From the NCBI RefSeq assembly GCF_001263415.1, contig NZ_LGTE01000003.1:62001-126000 (forward strand): a DNA stretch of 64,000 bases, given 5' to 3'. Source of the stretch: Thermincola ferriacetica. Its GTDB lineage: Bacteria > Bacillota > Thermincolia > Thermincolales > Thermincolaceae. This document shows positions 34,834 to 44,820 of this stretch, piece after piece. Numbering within the stretch: position 1 is the stretch's first letter; every line of letters starts with the position of its first letter. The position numbers and the translations under genes are program-made. The notes beneath the pieces are model-generated. The model made no database searches. It worked only from the letters and a program-made list of their open reading frames with translations, and was not told where the DNA came from.

Positions 34834-37800
34834 TTAGCTAATCATTCTCTTGCCGTAAATCACCCGGTGGACAACTTTACTTAATTCCACCATTTTATAA
34901 GGTTTGGCGACAACGTCTATAAATCCATACTGCTGGTAATTTGCCATAATCGGGTCATTGGAGTAACCGCTGGAAACAATAGCCTTTATATTGGGATCAT
35001 AATCCAGCAGCTTCGCAATGGCCTCTTTACCGCCCATGCCACCGGGTATAGTCAAATCCATGATTACTACATCGAAAGGGCGGCCTGCCTCTTTGGCCAG
35101 CCTGTATAATTTTATAGCCTCTGCTCCGTCTCTTGCTTCTTCCACATGATAGCCAAAATGGTTCAACATGCTGCGGACTACATAGCGAATGGTTTCTTCA
35201 TCATCCATAATAAGTACCCGCCCTTTTCCTTGTAGCGGATAACTATGTATGTTCTTCTTGGAACAAACCTGTTTTGGGGAAGCCGGCAAGTAAATGTAAA
35301 ACCTTGTTCCTTGTCCTGGTTCCGATTCAACCTCAATATGCCCGTTATGTTTTTTGATAATGGAATAGGCCGTTGCCAGGCCCAGTCCACTCCCTTTAGG
35401 TTTGGTAGTAAAATAGGGGTCAAAAATCCGGGGCAGATTTTCTTCAGGTATACCTATCCCCTGGTCATCTACAGTTACTTTAACATATCTTCCTTCGGCA
35501 AGGGAAATAAACTCACCGGTACCTATATAAACATTTTCCGCCTTTACCTTAAGTACCCCGCCCTCCGGCATAGCCTGTTTGGAGTTAATCACCAGGTTGT
35601 TGATAACCTGACTGATTTGCCCTTCATCGACTTTTACCGCCCACAAATCCGGCGGCATGGAAAATTCGCACTTCACGTTGGAACCCCGCAAAACAAAACT
35701 TACCGTATCTCTTATGAGCTGTTTTATCGAAGCCGTTGTCAATATGGGAGCGCCACCCTTGGCAAAGGTGAGCAACTGTTTCGTCAAATCTTTAGCCTGC
35801 ATGGTCACCTTTTCCATTTCTTCCAGTTGAGCATATGCCTCTGAATCAGGCGGCGTGAGCATCTGAACCAGGGAAATGTTACCAAGAATCACCGTCAGGA
35901 TGTTATTAAAATCGTGGGCGATACCTCCGGCAAGAATACCCAGGGATTCGAGCTTCTCTACCTTAAGGAATTCCTCTTCAATTTTTCTCTGGTCGGTAAC
36001 ATCTCTGATAACCAGCACGACCCCGACAATTTGACCGCTGTCGGTACAAATAGGCCTTGCGCTGTCCACAATAATTCTCTCTGTTCCGTTCCTGTTCACA
36101 AGTATCTTTTGTTCTGTAAAAGTAATACCCTGTCCGCTGTCTAATACCTTAGTTCCGGCATCGGCGCACCTTTCTCCTGTTTTCTCGTTTCTAACGTTAA
36201 CTACTTCCGTCAATAATTTCCCGATGGCCTCTTCCTGACTCCATCCTGTCAGGTTTTCAGCCACCAGGTTCATGAGTACGATTTTCCCTTTACTGTCAGC
36301 CGTAATTACTCCCTCATCGATACTGCGCAGGGTTACCGCCAGCCGCTCCCTTTCTGTAGCCAGAGCGCCCTCCGTCTCTTTACGCTGGGTAATGTCCCTA
36401 ATAATCATCTGGATAGCCGGTTTTCCTTTAAAAGTATAAGGTATCAATGAAAGTTCCACATCTATGACGGCCCCGTCAACCCGCAGAAATTTTTCTTCCG
36501 TTACAGGTTTGACTGAACCCTTTTCACCGGTTTGAATCTTTTCCTGAACAGCCTCCCTATGATCGGGGTGGACCAAATCAAGTATAGGTCTGCCGATTAA
36601 TTCTTCAGGGTCGGAGACACCAAACAGCGTTGCACCTGCCCGGTTAATAAATACGATGTTGCCGTCCATAATTACGGAAATAGTATTCGGGAAAAATTCC
36701 ACCAGACGGCGGTAGCGCTCTTCACTTTCCCTTAATGCCTTCTCATCTTCTTTTTGCTTCGTTATGTCCCGGCCTATGCCGATCATGGCGGGCTGCCCCT
36801 GCCAGTATACCTTGGTAAGAGTCAGATCCATGACCTTTACTTTTCCATTCACCCAGTATTCCGTTTCAACGGTACCACCATTAACCCAATAAGGTCTTTG
36901 CTGTTTTAGCATGCCCTCCCGGCCCGGGGGTACAGTATTTTTGACATTCATGGTCAAAAATTTTTTTCTGTCGCATTCCAAAAATTTTAATGCTTCTTCA
37001 TTGCAGTCTATGTAATTTCCTTTTTTGTCAATGACGATAATGGGGTTCTGGGACTTTTCAAATAAGGTCCGATACATGGCTTCTCGTTCTTCAAGAGCTT
37101 GCACCGCCAGGTGCCGTTCGGTTATATCCTGAATTTGAGAAACAAAGTAAGAAGGATTTCCCTCGTTATCCCTGACCAGGGTAGCGCTGAGCAGACAATG
37201 GACCACTCGGCCGGACTTATGTATATACTTTTTTTCTGTCCAGTAGTTGGCAAGTTCGCCCTTTTCCATCTGAAACCGCTTACTGACGGCTACATCCAGG
37301 TCTTCGGGGTGAGTGATGTCCTGAAATCTCATGGACAACATTTCCTGTTCCGTATAACCAAGTATTTCACACAGGGATTTATTGACTTTTAAAAAACCTC
37401 CGTCCAAAGAAACCAGGGCCATGCCAATCGGGGCATAGTTAAATGCCTGCCTGAACCTTTCCTCGCTGGCCTGCAGTAATGCCTCGGCCCGTTTGCGGTC
37501 AGTAATATCGCGGACAACACCCATATTGCGACCGCCCCCCAGAGATACGGCATGGATTTCGACAGTAATTTCCGTGCCATCTTTTCTGCGGGCGGTAATC
37601 TCGCCTTTACTCTCACCTGTTTCCATCAACTTTTTAAAGTGTTCAAAGCCGTCAGTCTGACCGGAAGCTATTATGTCCGCTATAGTCATATGGAGCATTT
37701 CATCCTCAGTATAACCCAGCATGGCACAACCTGCCGGGTTTACTTCCAGGTACCTTCCCTCATTATCAACAATGTGTATACCATCTATAGACTGGTTAAT

Positions 37801-38643
37801 GTATGATTTAAACTTGGCTTCGCTTTTGCGCAAAGCTTCTTCAGCTTTTTTCCGCTCCGTTATATCCTGAAGTTGCATGACAAAATACAACGGCTGTCCC
37901 TGGTTGTTTCGTACGAGAGTGGCATTGGTCAGGGCCATAACAACCTGCCCCAATTTATGGATGCACCGTTTTTCTATTTGATAAGTGCTTCTTTCTCCGG
38001 CAATTAGCTGCTGCATAAAGTTTTCTTCTACCGGCATATCATTGGCATGGGTTATGTCTTTTAAGGCCAAACTTAACAATTCAACTTTTGGAAACCCCAG
38101 CATCTCGCAAAGGGAATTGTTGACTTTGAGAAAATATCCTTCAAGGGACACCAGCGCCATACCTATAGGGGCATATTCAAAGGCACATTTAAATTTTTCT
38201 TCACTGGCCTGCAGCGCTTCTTCGGCCCATTTTTGCCAGGTTACATCTTGAAAATAAATCAGCAGTCCTGCCCCGGAAGGAACAGCCCGTACAGAAAACC
38301 AAAGATTGCAAGGTTTATGATATATTTCAAATTGAACTGAAATCTGTTTATTCTTGGCTGCATAAAGTTCCTTGTAAAAATTGGAATCAGCAGTTTCCGA
38401 AAAGATTTCCCATAAATTTTTACCAATTATCGCTGACCTCGGTTGCTGCAAAATTTGCTCGGCCGCCTTGTTAACACTTACAAATTTCCAGTCATTATCC
38501 AATGATAAAAAGGCCTGCGGTATGTTTTCAAAAAACCTGGCGAATAATTTGTTAAGCCTCTTCCAAGTTGCGATATCATGGGTAAGATGCAGCCTTTTTT
38601 GTTCCCTTGTAAGGTTTGTGGTACTGGTTAACTTATCAGTCAT
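34834..38643 (-). CDS. Hybrid sensor histidine kinase with seven PAS domains and C-terminal receiver
   Basis: 1269 residues from the ATG at 38643 (GGGAGGGG upstream). There is no TM helix, so it is cytoplasmic. Seven PAS/PAC units run from about residue 25 to 880, each ending in a D(I/V)T(E/D)RKxxE linker. A HisKA domain has its phospho-acceptor in LAGGIAHDFNNIL (about 900), then an HATPase_c with NLVINSKQAMP, DQGIGIPEENL and GSGLGLATAY, and a receiver with IMDDEE and phospho-Asp in VIMDLTIPGG. PAS 2 and PAS 4 are clearly similar (EYAPIGMALVSL / NYAPIGMALVSL), an internal duplication. Redox, oxygen or ligand sensing is plausible; the output partner is unknown. Confidence 0.92.
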   Translation of the reverse strand: MTDKLTSTTNLTREQKRLHLTHDIATWKRLNKLFARFFENIPQAFLSLDNDWKFVSVNKAAEQILQQPRSAIIGKNLWEIFSETADSNFYKELYAAKNKQISVQFEIYHKPCNLWFSVRAVPSGAGLLIYFQDVTWQKWAEEALQASEEKFKCAFEYAPIGMALVSLEGYFLKVNNSLCEMLGFPKVELLSLALKDITHANDMPVEENFMQQLIAGERSTYQIEKRCIHKLGQVVMALTNATLVRNNQGQPLYFVMQLQDITERKKAEEALRKSEAKFKSYINQSIDGIHIVDNEGRYLEVNPAGCAMLGYTEDEMLHMTIADIIASGQTDGFEHFKKLMETGESKGEITARRKDGTEITVEIHAVSLGGGRNMGVVRDITDRKRAEALLQASEERFRQAFNYAPIGMALVSLDGGFLKVNKSLCEILGYTEQEMLSMRFQDITHPEDLDVAVSKRFQMEKGELANYWTEKKYIHKSGRVVHCLLSATLVRDNEGNPSYFVSQIQDITERHLAVQALEEREAMYRTLFEKSQNPIIVIDKKGNYIDCNEEALKFLECDRKKFLTMNVKNTVPPGREGMLKQQRPYWVNGGTVETEYWVNGKVKVMDLTLTKVYWQGQPAMIGIGRDITKQKEDEKALRESEERYRRLVEFFPNTISVIMDGNIVFINRAGATLFGVSDPEELIGRPILDLVHPDHREAVQEKIQTGEKGSVKPVTEEKFLRVDGAVIDVELSLIPYTFKGKPAIQMIIRDITQRKETEGALATERERLAVTLRSIDEGVITADSKGKIVLMNLVAENLTGWSQEEAIGKLLTEVVNVRNEKTGERCADAGTKVLDSGQGITFTEQKILVNRNGTERIIVDSARPICTDSGQIVGVVLVIRDVTDQRKIEEEFLKVEKLESLGILAGGIAHDFNNILTVILGNISLVQMLTPPDSEAYAQLEEMEKVTMQAKDLTKQLLTFAKGGAPILTTASIKQLIRDTVSFVLRGSNVKCEFSMPPDLWAVKVDEGQISQVINNLVINSKQAMPEGGVLKVKAENVYIGTGEFISLAEGRYVKVTVDDQGIGIPEENLPRIFDPYFTTKPKGSGLGLATAYSIIKKHNGHIEVESEPGQGTRFYIYLPASPKQVCSKKNIHSYPLQGKGRVLIMDDEETIRYVVRSMLNHFGYHVEEARDGAEAIKLYRLAKEAGRPFDVVIMDLTIPGGMGGKEAIAKLLDYDPNIKAIVSSGYSNDPIMANYQQYGFIDVVAKPYKMVELSKVVHRVIYGKRMIS

Positions 38644-38832
38644 AATTTCCCCTCCCACTCTACAAAGCCAACCTCATTAAAACCGAAATAACCCGTTACT
38701 CTCGACCAATCTTTTTTGTATCAGACCCCTCCTTTTCAGCCCGAATCAGTAATAATTATGGTATTAATTCTTTCTTTCTCAATTATCTTCCTTTATATTT
38801 AACAATAAATCGTTCACCAAATTCCTTTGTTT

Positions 38833-38857
38833 TTCGACACCTGCATCGAAATCCCGG
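38833..38857 (-). promoter_or_regulatory. Weak sigma-H-like promoter upstream of the kinase
   Basis: Minus strand CCGGGATTT - 10 nt - GTCGAAAAA, about 190 bp before the ATG. The -35 and spacing are off by one, so this is the weakest of the five sites. Confidence 0.25.
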
Positions 38858-38873
38858 GCAAAATTAGTATAAT

Positions 38874-38903
38874 AGAAAACCGTGTCCCAAAATGAAACAC
38901 GGT
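38874..38903 (-). terminator. Terminator of the SLH gene pair
   Basis: ACCGTGT / ACACGGT hairpin followed on the minus strand by TTTTCTATT, about 230 bp after the last SLH stop. The intervening 38904-39131 has no supported gene. Confidence 0.65.
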
Positions 38904-39131
38904 ATAGGAATACTTCCCAGTTAAGGAACTCCCAGAGGTCTTACCTGTACATGTTTAAAGCTAACCTTAGTTGTAAATAATTTCTAGTCACGAACCGGTT
39001 AACGGATTATTATCAGTATGGTCTTCTTTACTGTGGAACGAAATAATACAAGTGCGGCCGTTCTTGTTGATCTAACCATGTTACTTTCAATGATTTAATC
39101 ACGTCCCATTTTCCCACCTGAGGTTTTGCCC

Positions 39132-41720
39132 TTATATGAAACCTGTGCCCAACAATTTGTTTATCATTATGGCCGACTCTGCTCTGGTGATATAATTACC
39201 GGGAGCAAAGTAACCGTTTATATAACCGGCTATTATCCCGTTTCGGGCGGCCAGCGCCACAAAAACCTTAGCCCATGGGCTAATCTCCGACTTATCTTTA
39301 AATCGGGCCAAAATTTTTTCGCTGTCTATATCGGCAGTGGAAACACCGGCGAATTTCAAGGCCCTCACCATGATAGCCGCTGCTTCCTCTCTTCTGATAT
39401 ATCTGTCAGGCCGGAAAGTTCCGTCCGCATACCCGTTAATCAAACCGGCATTAACAGCAGCGTTAACTGGACCGGAGTACCACGCAGCGCCCTTAATATC
39501 CTTAAAATAACTCCAGGTATCTTCTGGTTTTAATCCCAATGCCTTTACCAGCATCGTTGTAAATTGGGCCCTGGTAACTTTATTATTCGGAGCATATGTA
39601 TTTGGTTTTATTCCCTTGACGATCAATTTGGCCGCTAAATCATTGATATCATTTTCGGCCCAGTGGTTTTGCAAATCCTTAAACCTGGGAATGTTTTCTA
39701 CAGCGGTGTAAATGCCTGTGTACCTGCTTTTGATTACAGCGGCGGAACGGCCTCCGTCTACCCTGAACCGGGAAGGTACGGGCAATAAAGCATTGTTGTA
39801 AATCGATACTCCACCAACGTATCTGTTATTGACGGTTTGAGATAAATAGATGATAAGACTGGCATACCTGTTTAAATTCCCTACTGTAATTCGCTTATCA
39901 CCGGCCGATGCCTCTATCTTAAATTCAATCGGATATGATAACATTTTCAGCTTATCTTTATTGGTTAATCTGCCTATTAAGTTGACATCTCCCGCCTCGG
40001 CATTTTCGACGGTAATTTTTACCTCTAGCTCACCGTTTTGGCCGTCAAGATATCTCCCTATACTTTGTTCGATATCTGGGGCAGACAATACAATGGCCCC
40101 TCTAGTCGTACGTACTTCGACCAGCGCGCCTTTTCCGGAGAGTTTATTTAACAACCCACCTTTAAAATACACATTTACGGAGTCCGCTTCCACTACTACC
40201 GGAATCAATGCAACCCGCACATTGGAATAACCTTCAATTATTTTCAGGGCAACCTTTTCATCAACCTGCGCATTGACGGTGAACCGGTCATTAATTATGG
40301 AGAAACTGCTGGTTACCGCGTCGGATAAATCTACTTTCTCTGTGACAGCCCCCTCCCGGGGAACCCCTTCAGTAACAAAGCTCAACGAATATGACTGCAA
40401 CAATGGTTTCCCCGCCGTATCGACTACCGCACCCTCAGGAACGGTAACAGTATATTTGGTACCGTAAGCCAATTTCACCGAAGGAATAATGGTCAGAGTA
40501 TCACCTGTCAATTGAGTTGTAAACTGCAGCTTTCTATCCTCCACCGTGAAAATAATATTATCAAAAGAACTGCCTTTACGTACCAAATCATTAAAAACAA
40601 CAGAAATCTTTGTATCCACGGGTACCTGTTCGGCCTCCGGCTCCGGAATGCTCGCAGACACCGCTAGGCACGGGTAAAAATCAAATATCCCTCTTCCTTC
40701 ACGGGTCTTTCCGTAACTGTCGGTGGCCTTAATCACCATAATGTAAGTACCTTCGGCTACGTAATTTCCGGCAGTATCTTTTCCATCCCACGACACCGAA
40801 TTATACCCTGCCCTCTTTTGTTGTTTATTAATTATTGTCCGGACAAGGGTACCTCCTTGATATACCGCAACTGAAACCTGCGCATCTTCACTTAATATAT
40901 ATCTTGCAGTTAACTGCCTACTTTTATTTAAGTGAAAGGGATTGGGATAGATAGTGAAATCCTTTATAAAAGGAATTTCTTTTTCCACATTGACATTTAT
41001 TTTAAATGTGGTGTTAAAGGCCGGTACTGTCGGGTTCTCAGCATAAATCCGGCAAGTATAAGTACCGTCGGCGGCAACAGTACCGTCATCCAGCCTACCA
41101 TCCCATGTGGTACTGTATGTGCCTGCATCTTTCTCCTCTTCAGAAATTAATGTCTTGACCGGAAGGTAGTTTTTGAGGATACTTATTGTAATTTTGGCTT
41201 TGTCTGTCAGCGTATAATTAATCATCATTCTCTCTCCGTCCAGGGGGTTGAAGGGGCCCGTCACGCCGGTTACCTCAGCGATTTTGGGAGGTCGGGCAGC
41301 TAACACAATTTTTTCCCGCGACCCCAGAGTTATACCGTCTTTACCTTTCGCTGTAATAACAAATTTATAATAGCCGTCACCAACTAACTCGTTATTGACA
41401 TTTTTTCCGTTCCAGGCCTGGAAGTTGGCTCCGGCATAACGATAGACATTGTCCAGAATAGTTTGCACCTTATGCCCTGTTTCACCCAGGTTGCTGGATT
41501 CGTAGACATCAATAGTGATATAGGCTCCTTGCGACAAAGTATACTGAAGATACGCGCCGGAACCAAGTCTTATAGGGTCAGGCCCTATGTCTAAAGGGCC
41601 AATTACCATTGAACCCTCGGCCTCAGCCGCTTTGGCATAAAGCATACTAACCAATGCTGCCGTAAGAGCCACAGCAACTAGGAAGGTGGCTAATCCGGAA
41701 GGCAGCCTGCCCGACTTCAT
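39132..41720 (-). CDS. SLH-domain surface protein with FlgD-like Ig modules
   Basis: 862 residues. A signal peptide (about 1-33) is followed by three FlgD-type Ig modules (pattern WDGKDxxGNxVxxGTYxxxIxA, for example SVSWDGKDTAGNYVAEGTY) and a Big_5-type domain (VPVDTKISVVFND ... PEGAVVDTAGKPLL). A beta-rich linker leads to three SLH domains in the last 220 residues (LQNHWAENDINDLAAKLI, AAVNAGLINGYADGTFRP, AARNGIIAGYINGYFAPG). It is anchored to wall polymer by the SLH domains. The FlgD modules are closely similar to those of the decaheme cytochrome two genes upstream. Its ATG overlaps the stop of the upstream SLH gene, implying coupled, roughly stoichiometric expression. Confidence 0.9.
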   Translation of the reverse strand: MKSGRLPSGLATFLVAVALTAALVSMLYAKAAEAEGSMVIGPLDIGPDPIRLGSGAYLQYTLSQGAYITIDVYESSNLGETGHKVQTILDNVYRYAGANFQAWNGKNVNNELVGDGYYKFVITAKGKDGITLGSREKIVLAARPPKIAEVTGVTGPFNPLDGERMMINYTLTDKAKITISILKNYLPVKTLISEEEKDAGTYSTTWDGRLDDGTVAADGTYTCRIYAENPTVPAFNTTFKINVNVEKEIPFIKDFTIYPNPFHLNKSRQLTARYILSEDAQVSVAVYQGGTLVRTIINKQQKRAGYNSVSWDGKDTAGNYVAEGTYIMVIKATDSYGKTREGRGIFDFYPCLAVSASIPEPEAEQVPVDTKISVVFNDLVRKGSSFDNIIFTVEDRKLQFTTQLTGDTLTIIPSVKLAYGTKYTVTVPEGAVVDTAGKPLLQSYSLSFVTEGVPREGAVTEKVDLSDAVTSSFSIINDRFTVNAQVDEKVALKIIEGYSNVRVALIPVVVEADSVNVYFKGGLLNKLSGKGALVEVRTTRGAIVLSAPDIEQSIGRYLDGQNGELEVKITVENAEAGDVNLIGRLTNKDKLKMLSYPIEFKIEASAGDKRITVGNLNRYASLIIYLSQTVNNRYVGGVSIYNNALLPVPSRFRVDGGRSAAVIKSRYTGIYTAVENIPRFKDLQNHWAENDINDLAAKLIVKGIKPNTYAPNNKVTRAQFTTMLVKALGLKPEDTWSYFKDIKGAAWYSGPVNAAVNAGLINGYADGTFRPDRYIRREEAAAIMVRALKFAGVSTADIDSEKILARFKDKSEISPWAKVFVALAARNGIIAGYINGYFAPGNYITRAESAIMINKLLGTGFI

Positions 41721-44719
41721 CTCTTAACACCCCCGTTTTGTACGGAAAATGTCTTTTTACTTTCCGATACTTTTCCGTATTTATCCACTGCGGTAATTTC
41801 AACAGTATAATTTCCTGCGCTGACATACTTGCCGTTACTTCCTTTTCCGTCCCACCAGGCGCTGTTCGGACCCGCCCTTCTGGCAGCATCATTGTCAAAA
41901 ACTTTTATCACATTGTTCTTATTGTCAAGTATTTTTAAGGTTACATCAGCATCTTCACTGAGGGTATAGATTATGTTTAACCATACACCGATAGGCAGTG
42001 GATCAGGCCCAACAGTAAAGTCTTTTATAACGGGGGGACCTTTTTCAACAACAATGTTTCTCCTGACCGTTGTTTTAAAAGAAGGTTCAATGGGGTTGAC
42101 GGCCTCAATCTGATAAACGTATGTACCATCTTCCACCAAATTGCCGCTGCTGTCTTTTCCGTCCCAGTAAACAGTATTTTTACCGGCAGACTTAAGGGAA
42201 TCAGCGATCAGGGTGACTACCGGAGCATAATTTTTTAGGATGGTCACCGTAATAAGGGCATCACAGGACAGCTCAAATTGGCTAGTCCTACCCCCGTTCA
42301 GGGGGTTAAACAATTCCTGCCCATCACTTACCTCGGTGATGATAGGCACTCGGGCAGCAACCTGCACCTTTTCTGCCTTCCCGATAAGCTTTCCCTCTTT
42401 GTCTCTGGCTTCCACCACAAGCTTATACTTACCGTCGGCAACCAGATTGCCGTCTTCATCCTTGCCATCCCATACCAGGAACTGGAGACCGGCCGTTTTA
42501 AAAACATCCCTGGCAAGGGTGCGTATACAGTAACCGTTAGCGTTATATATCTTCACGGTCACGCAACCATCCACAGTCAGTTTATAAGATATACTAATCC
42601 CCGCTCCGATTCTAATCCGATCAGGCAGTGTTAACCCGGTGACCCGGTTGTCGTTATAAATTACCCGGCGGATTATCGTCGCCATATTTCCCGCCTTGTC
42701 CCGGGCAGTAATAAACAACCTATTACTGTACACAGCAAGGTCCACAACTTTACTAAAGTTCCTCTCACTGTCAAGCGGAACCTCAGACCAGTTAACATTT
42801 ACGGTACTTTCCGGCTCAGCGTACCCGGTAACTATCACCATATCATTACCTGTCTCCGTTTCTTCTGTTGGACTGGTTACAAACAGTTCGGGAGGTGTAT
42901 GATCATAAACTACGGTCCGGGAACAGGTCTGGGCGTTGCCGGCATTATCAATAACTGAAACCGCCAGTAAATTTTTACCGGGGTTCAGGTTAATGAGACT
43001 TCTAAAATTGCCCTGGTTGTCCGTTTTGGCAACTCTTCCATTAACCTTCACTATACAGCCTGGTTCAGCATAACCGGCTACAGCCAGGGGACTTTTGTTT
43101 GTGAGTAAATTGTCAACGGGCGCTATCACATCAAAATCAGGTGCATACTTGTCATAAATGACAGTACGTTGCAAACTGGCTCTGTTGCCCTTTTGATCAG
43201 TAGCTGTGACCGTAATCGTATTGTTACCGGGGGACAAATAAACAGCATCAGAGACGAAACTGCCTGTAGGCTTGAGGTACACCGGTTTATTATTGACAGT
43301 GACAGAACTTCCGGCCTGAGCCTTTCCGAAAACAAAGACATAATTTTTGTTCGTTTTAAAATTATCAATAGGGGAATCAACCTGAAAAGCAGAGGTGATC
43401 AACTCTGCTTTTCTTAACATTCTGGTGATCATAACAACGGCTTCTGCCCTCGTACAGGGTTTTTCTAGGCTTAGCAGTCCCTCACTGTTACCGGTAATGA
43501 TGTGGCTTTTTATTGCTATGGCTGTCAACTGCTTAACCCACGGTCTGACGGTACTTTTGTCTTTAAACGGGGCCAGCAGCCCAGCCGTCTCTGTCAGAGT
43601 GACAGTATTTTTTTTATTCAGCATATCCAGGGTTGAGGACAGCATTATAACTGCCTGTTCCCTTGTTACAAAGACGTTCGGTTTAAAGGTTCCGTCTTTA
43701 TAACCTTTGATTATGCCTGCTTCTGCCGCAGCTCCAACTGTACCGGCATACCAGTCGCTCGCCCTGATATCGCGAAATGTTTTTGCCGCCAGCTTAGGTT
43801 CTAAACCCAAGGCCCTGGTTAACATGGCCGTAAATTGGGCCCGTGTAATTTTGCTGTCAGGGGCAAAGCTGTTGTTATTAACACCTGCGATGACCATTTT
43901 TGACGCCAGTAGGCTAATTTCATCCTGCCCCCAATGAAGCAGTGTATCCTCGAAATTCTTTTCATTGTCAATAACTGTGTAAACCCCGTTCGCCTGGTGT
44001 TTGATAATTGCTGTTACCCGGCCATTGGAATCTTCTGTAAATTGGGTCGGGACCGGTATGAGCCTGCCCTGACCGGTTAACGCTGCGCCCGTTGTCCTGT
44101 TAATATCTATTGGCGTTTCAACAGTCATGGTACGGGTAATAAAACTCTTGAACTTTTTAATTTCAACAGACCTTTCGCCAGCAACCGCTTCGACCTTAAA
44201 CTCAACAGGTTTAACCACTTGGCGCAGCATGTTTTCCTCGGTAAATGTTCTGATATAACCTTCCTGCTCGGCATCGACTTTACCAATAATAATGTTTATA
44301 CAAAACAGATTTTCAGGTACAGCCAACTCTTTGGCAAGGGCAGCAACCGGAATTTCCGAAGCTGGAAGTAAATAGGTGCTGTGTAATGCCGCCACTTCTA
44401 TCTTGATATTTCTACCGGCTAAAGCCCTTAAAGTCTCACTTGCCAACTGTACCGTAATTGTAGAAGAAGTATTATTTATGGGAATGAGCACATTGGAAGC
44501 AACTTGGTCCTGGTTTAGCCGGTCCAGCAAATTTTTTTCGTCAATTTTCACTAAGTTAACAGTTTGTCCACTAATTTGGGAAGAAGAGATATCTACAATC
44601 CTTGCAATAATTTTGCCTGTACCTGCTTCTGCCAACCGGAGATTGCATACCGAAAATACGGACAAGAAAATAATGGCTAAACAGATGCAAAACCAATATG
44701 AACGCAGTTGTTGTAACAT
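41717..44719 (-). CDS. SLH-domain protein with internal SLH triplet and C-terminal Ig repeats
   Basis: 1000 residues. After a signal peptide (about 1-32) comes a beta-rich region, then three SLH domains placed internally (about 255-445; HWGQDEISLLASKMVIAG, AAEAGIIKGYKDGTFKPN, AIKSHIITGNSEGLLSLE). Three glucodextranase-like Ig repeats follow (NNKPVYLKPTGSF, VNGRVAKTDNQGNF), then three FlgD-like modules to the C-terminus. The order wall anchor, then outward-reaching Ig arm, is unusual; SLH triplets are mostly terminal. Cotranscribed and coupled with the next SLH gene. Likely a wall-bound scaffold, possibly for cytochromes bearing the same FlgD modules. Confidence 0.88.
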   Translation of the reverse strand: MLQQLRSYWFCICLAIIFLSVFSVCNLRLAEAGTGKIIARIVDISSSQISGQTVNLVKIDEKNLLDRLNQDQVASNVLIPINNTSSTITVQLASETLRALAGRNIKIEVAALHSTYLLPASEIPVAALAKELAVPENLFCINIIIGKVDAEQEGYIRTFTEENMLRQVVKPVEFKVEAVAGERSVEIKKFKSFITRTMTVETPIDINRTTGAALTGQGRLIPVPTQFTEDSNGRVTAIIKHQANGVYTVIDNEKNFEDTLLHWGQDEISLLASKMVIAGVNNNSFAPDSKITRAQFTAMLTRALGLEPKLAAKTFRDIRASDWYAGTVGAAAEAGIIKGYKDGTFKPNVFVTREQAVIMLSSTLDMLNKKNTVTLTETAGLLAPFKDKSTVRPWVKQLTAIAIKSHIITGNSEGLLSLEKPCTRAEAVVMITRMLRKAELITSAFQVDSPIDNFKTNKNYVFVFGKAQAGSSVTVNNKPVYLKPTGSFVSDAVYLSPGNNTITVTATDQKGNRASLQRTVIYDKYAPDFDVIAPVDNLLTNKSPLAVAGYAEPGCIVKVNGRVAKTDNQGNFRSLINLNPGKNLLAVSVIDNAGNAQTCSRTVVYDHTPPELFVTSPTEETETGNDMVIVTGYAEPESTVNVNWSEVPLDSERNFSKVVDLAVYSNRLFITARDKAGNMATIIRRVIYNDNRVTGLTLPDRIRIGAGISISYKLTVDGCVTVKIYNANGYCIRTLARDVFKTAGLQFLVWDGKDEDGNLVADGKYKLVVEARDKEGKLIGKAEKVQVAARVPIITEVSDGQELFNPLNGGRTSQFELSCDALITVTILKNYAPVVTLIADSLKSAGKNTVYWDGKDSSGNLVEDGTYVYQIEAVNPIEPSFKTTVRRNIVVEKGPPVIKDFTVGPDPLPIGVWLNIIYTLSEDADVTLKILDNKNNVIKVFDNDAARRAGPNSAWWDGKGSNGKYVSAGNYTVEITAVDKYGKVSESKKTFSVQNGGVKR

Positions 44720-44779
44720 ATCTTCTTACCCCTTCCTTAAACTCATGACAATATAAAAACCTGACAAGGATTATAGTGT

Positions 44780-44818
44780 AAAAAGGGGAGCAGCAACAAA
44801 GCCACTCCCCTTTTCCGC
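44780..44818 (-). terminator. Terminator of the decaheme cytochrome gene
   Basis: AAAAGGGGAG / CTCCCCTTTT hairpin with a T-rich minus-strand tail directly after the stop. It separates this gene from the SLH pair. Confidence 0.85.
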
Positions 44819-44820
44819 CA

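Noticed and set aside
39060-39131. GGGCAAAACC...GGGACG on the minus strand resembling a second GEMM riboswitch
   Set aside because: It lacks GCAAAGC and the P3/GCCGGGTTGCC blocks and lies after, not before, a gene.
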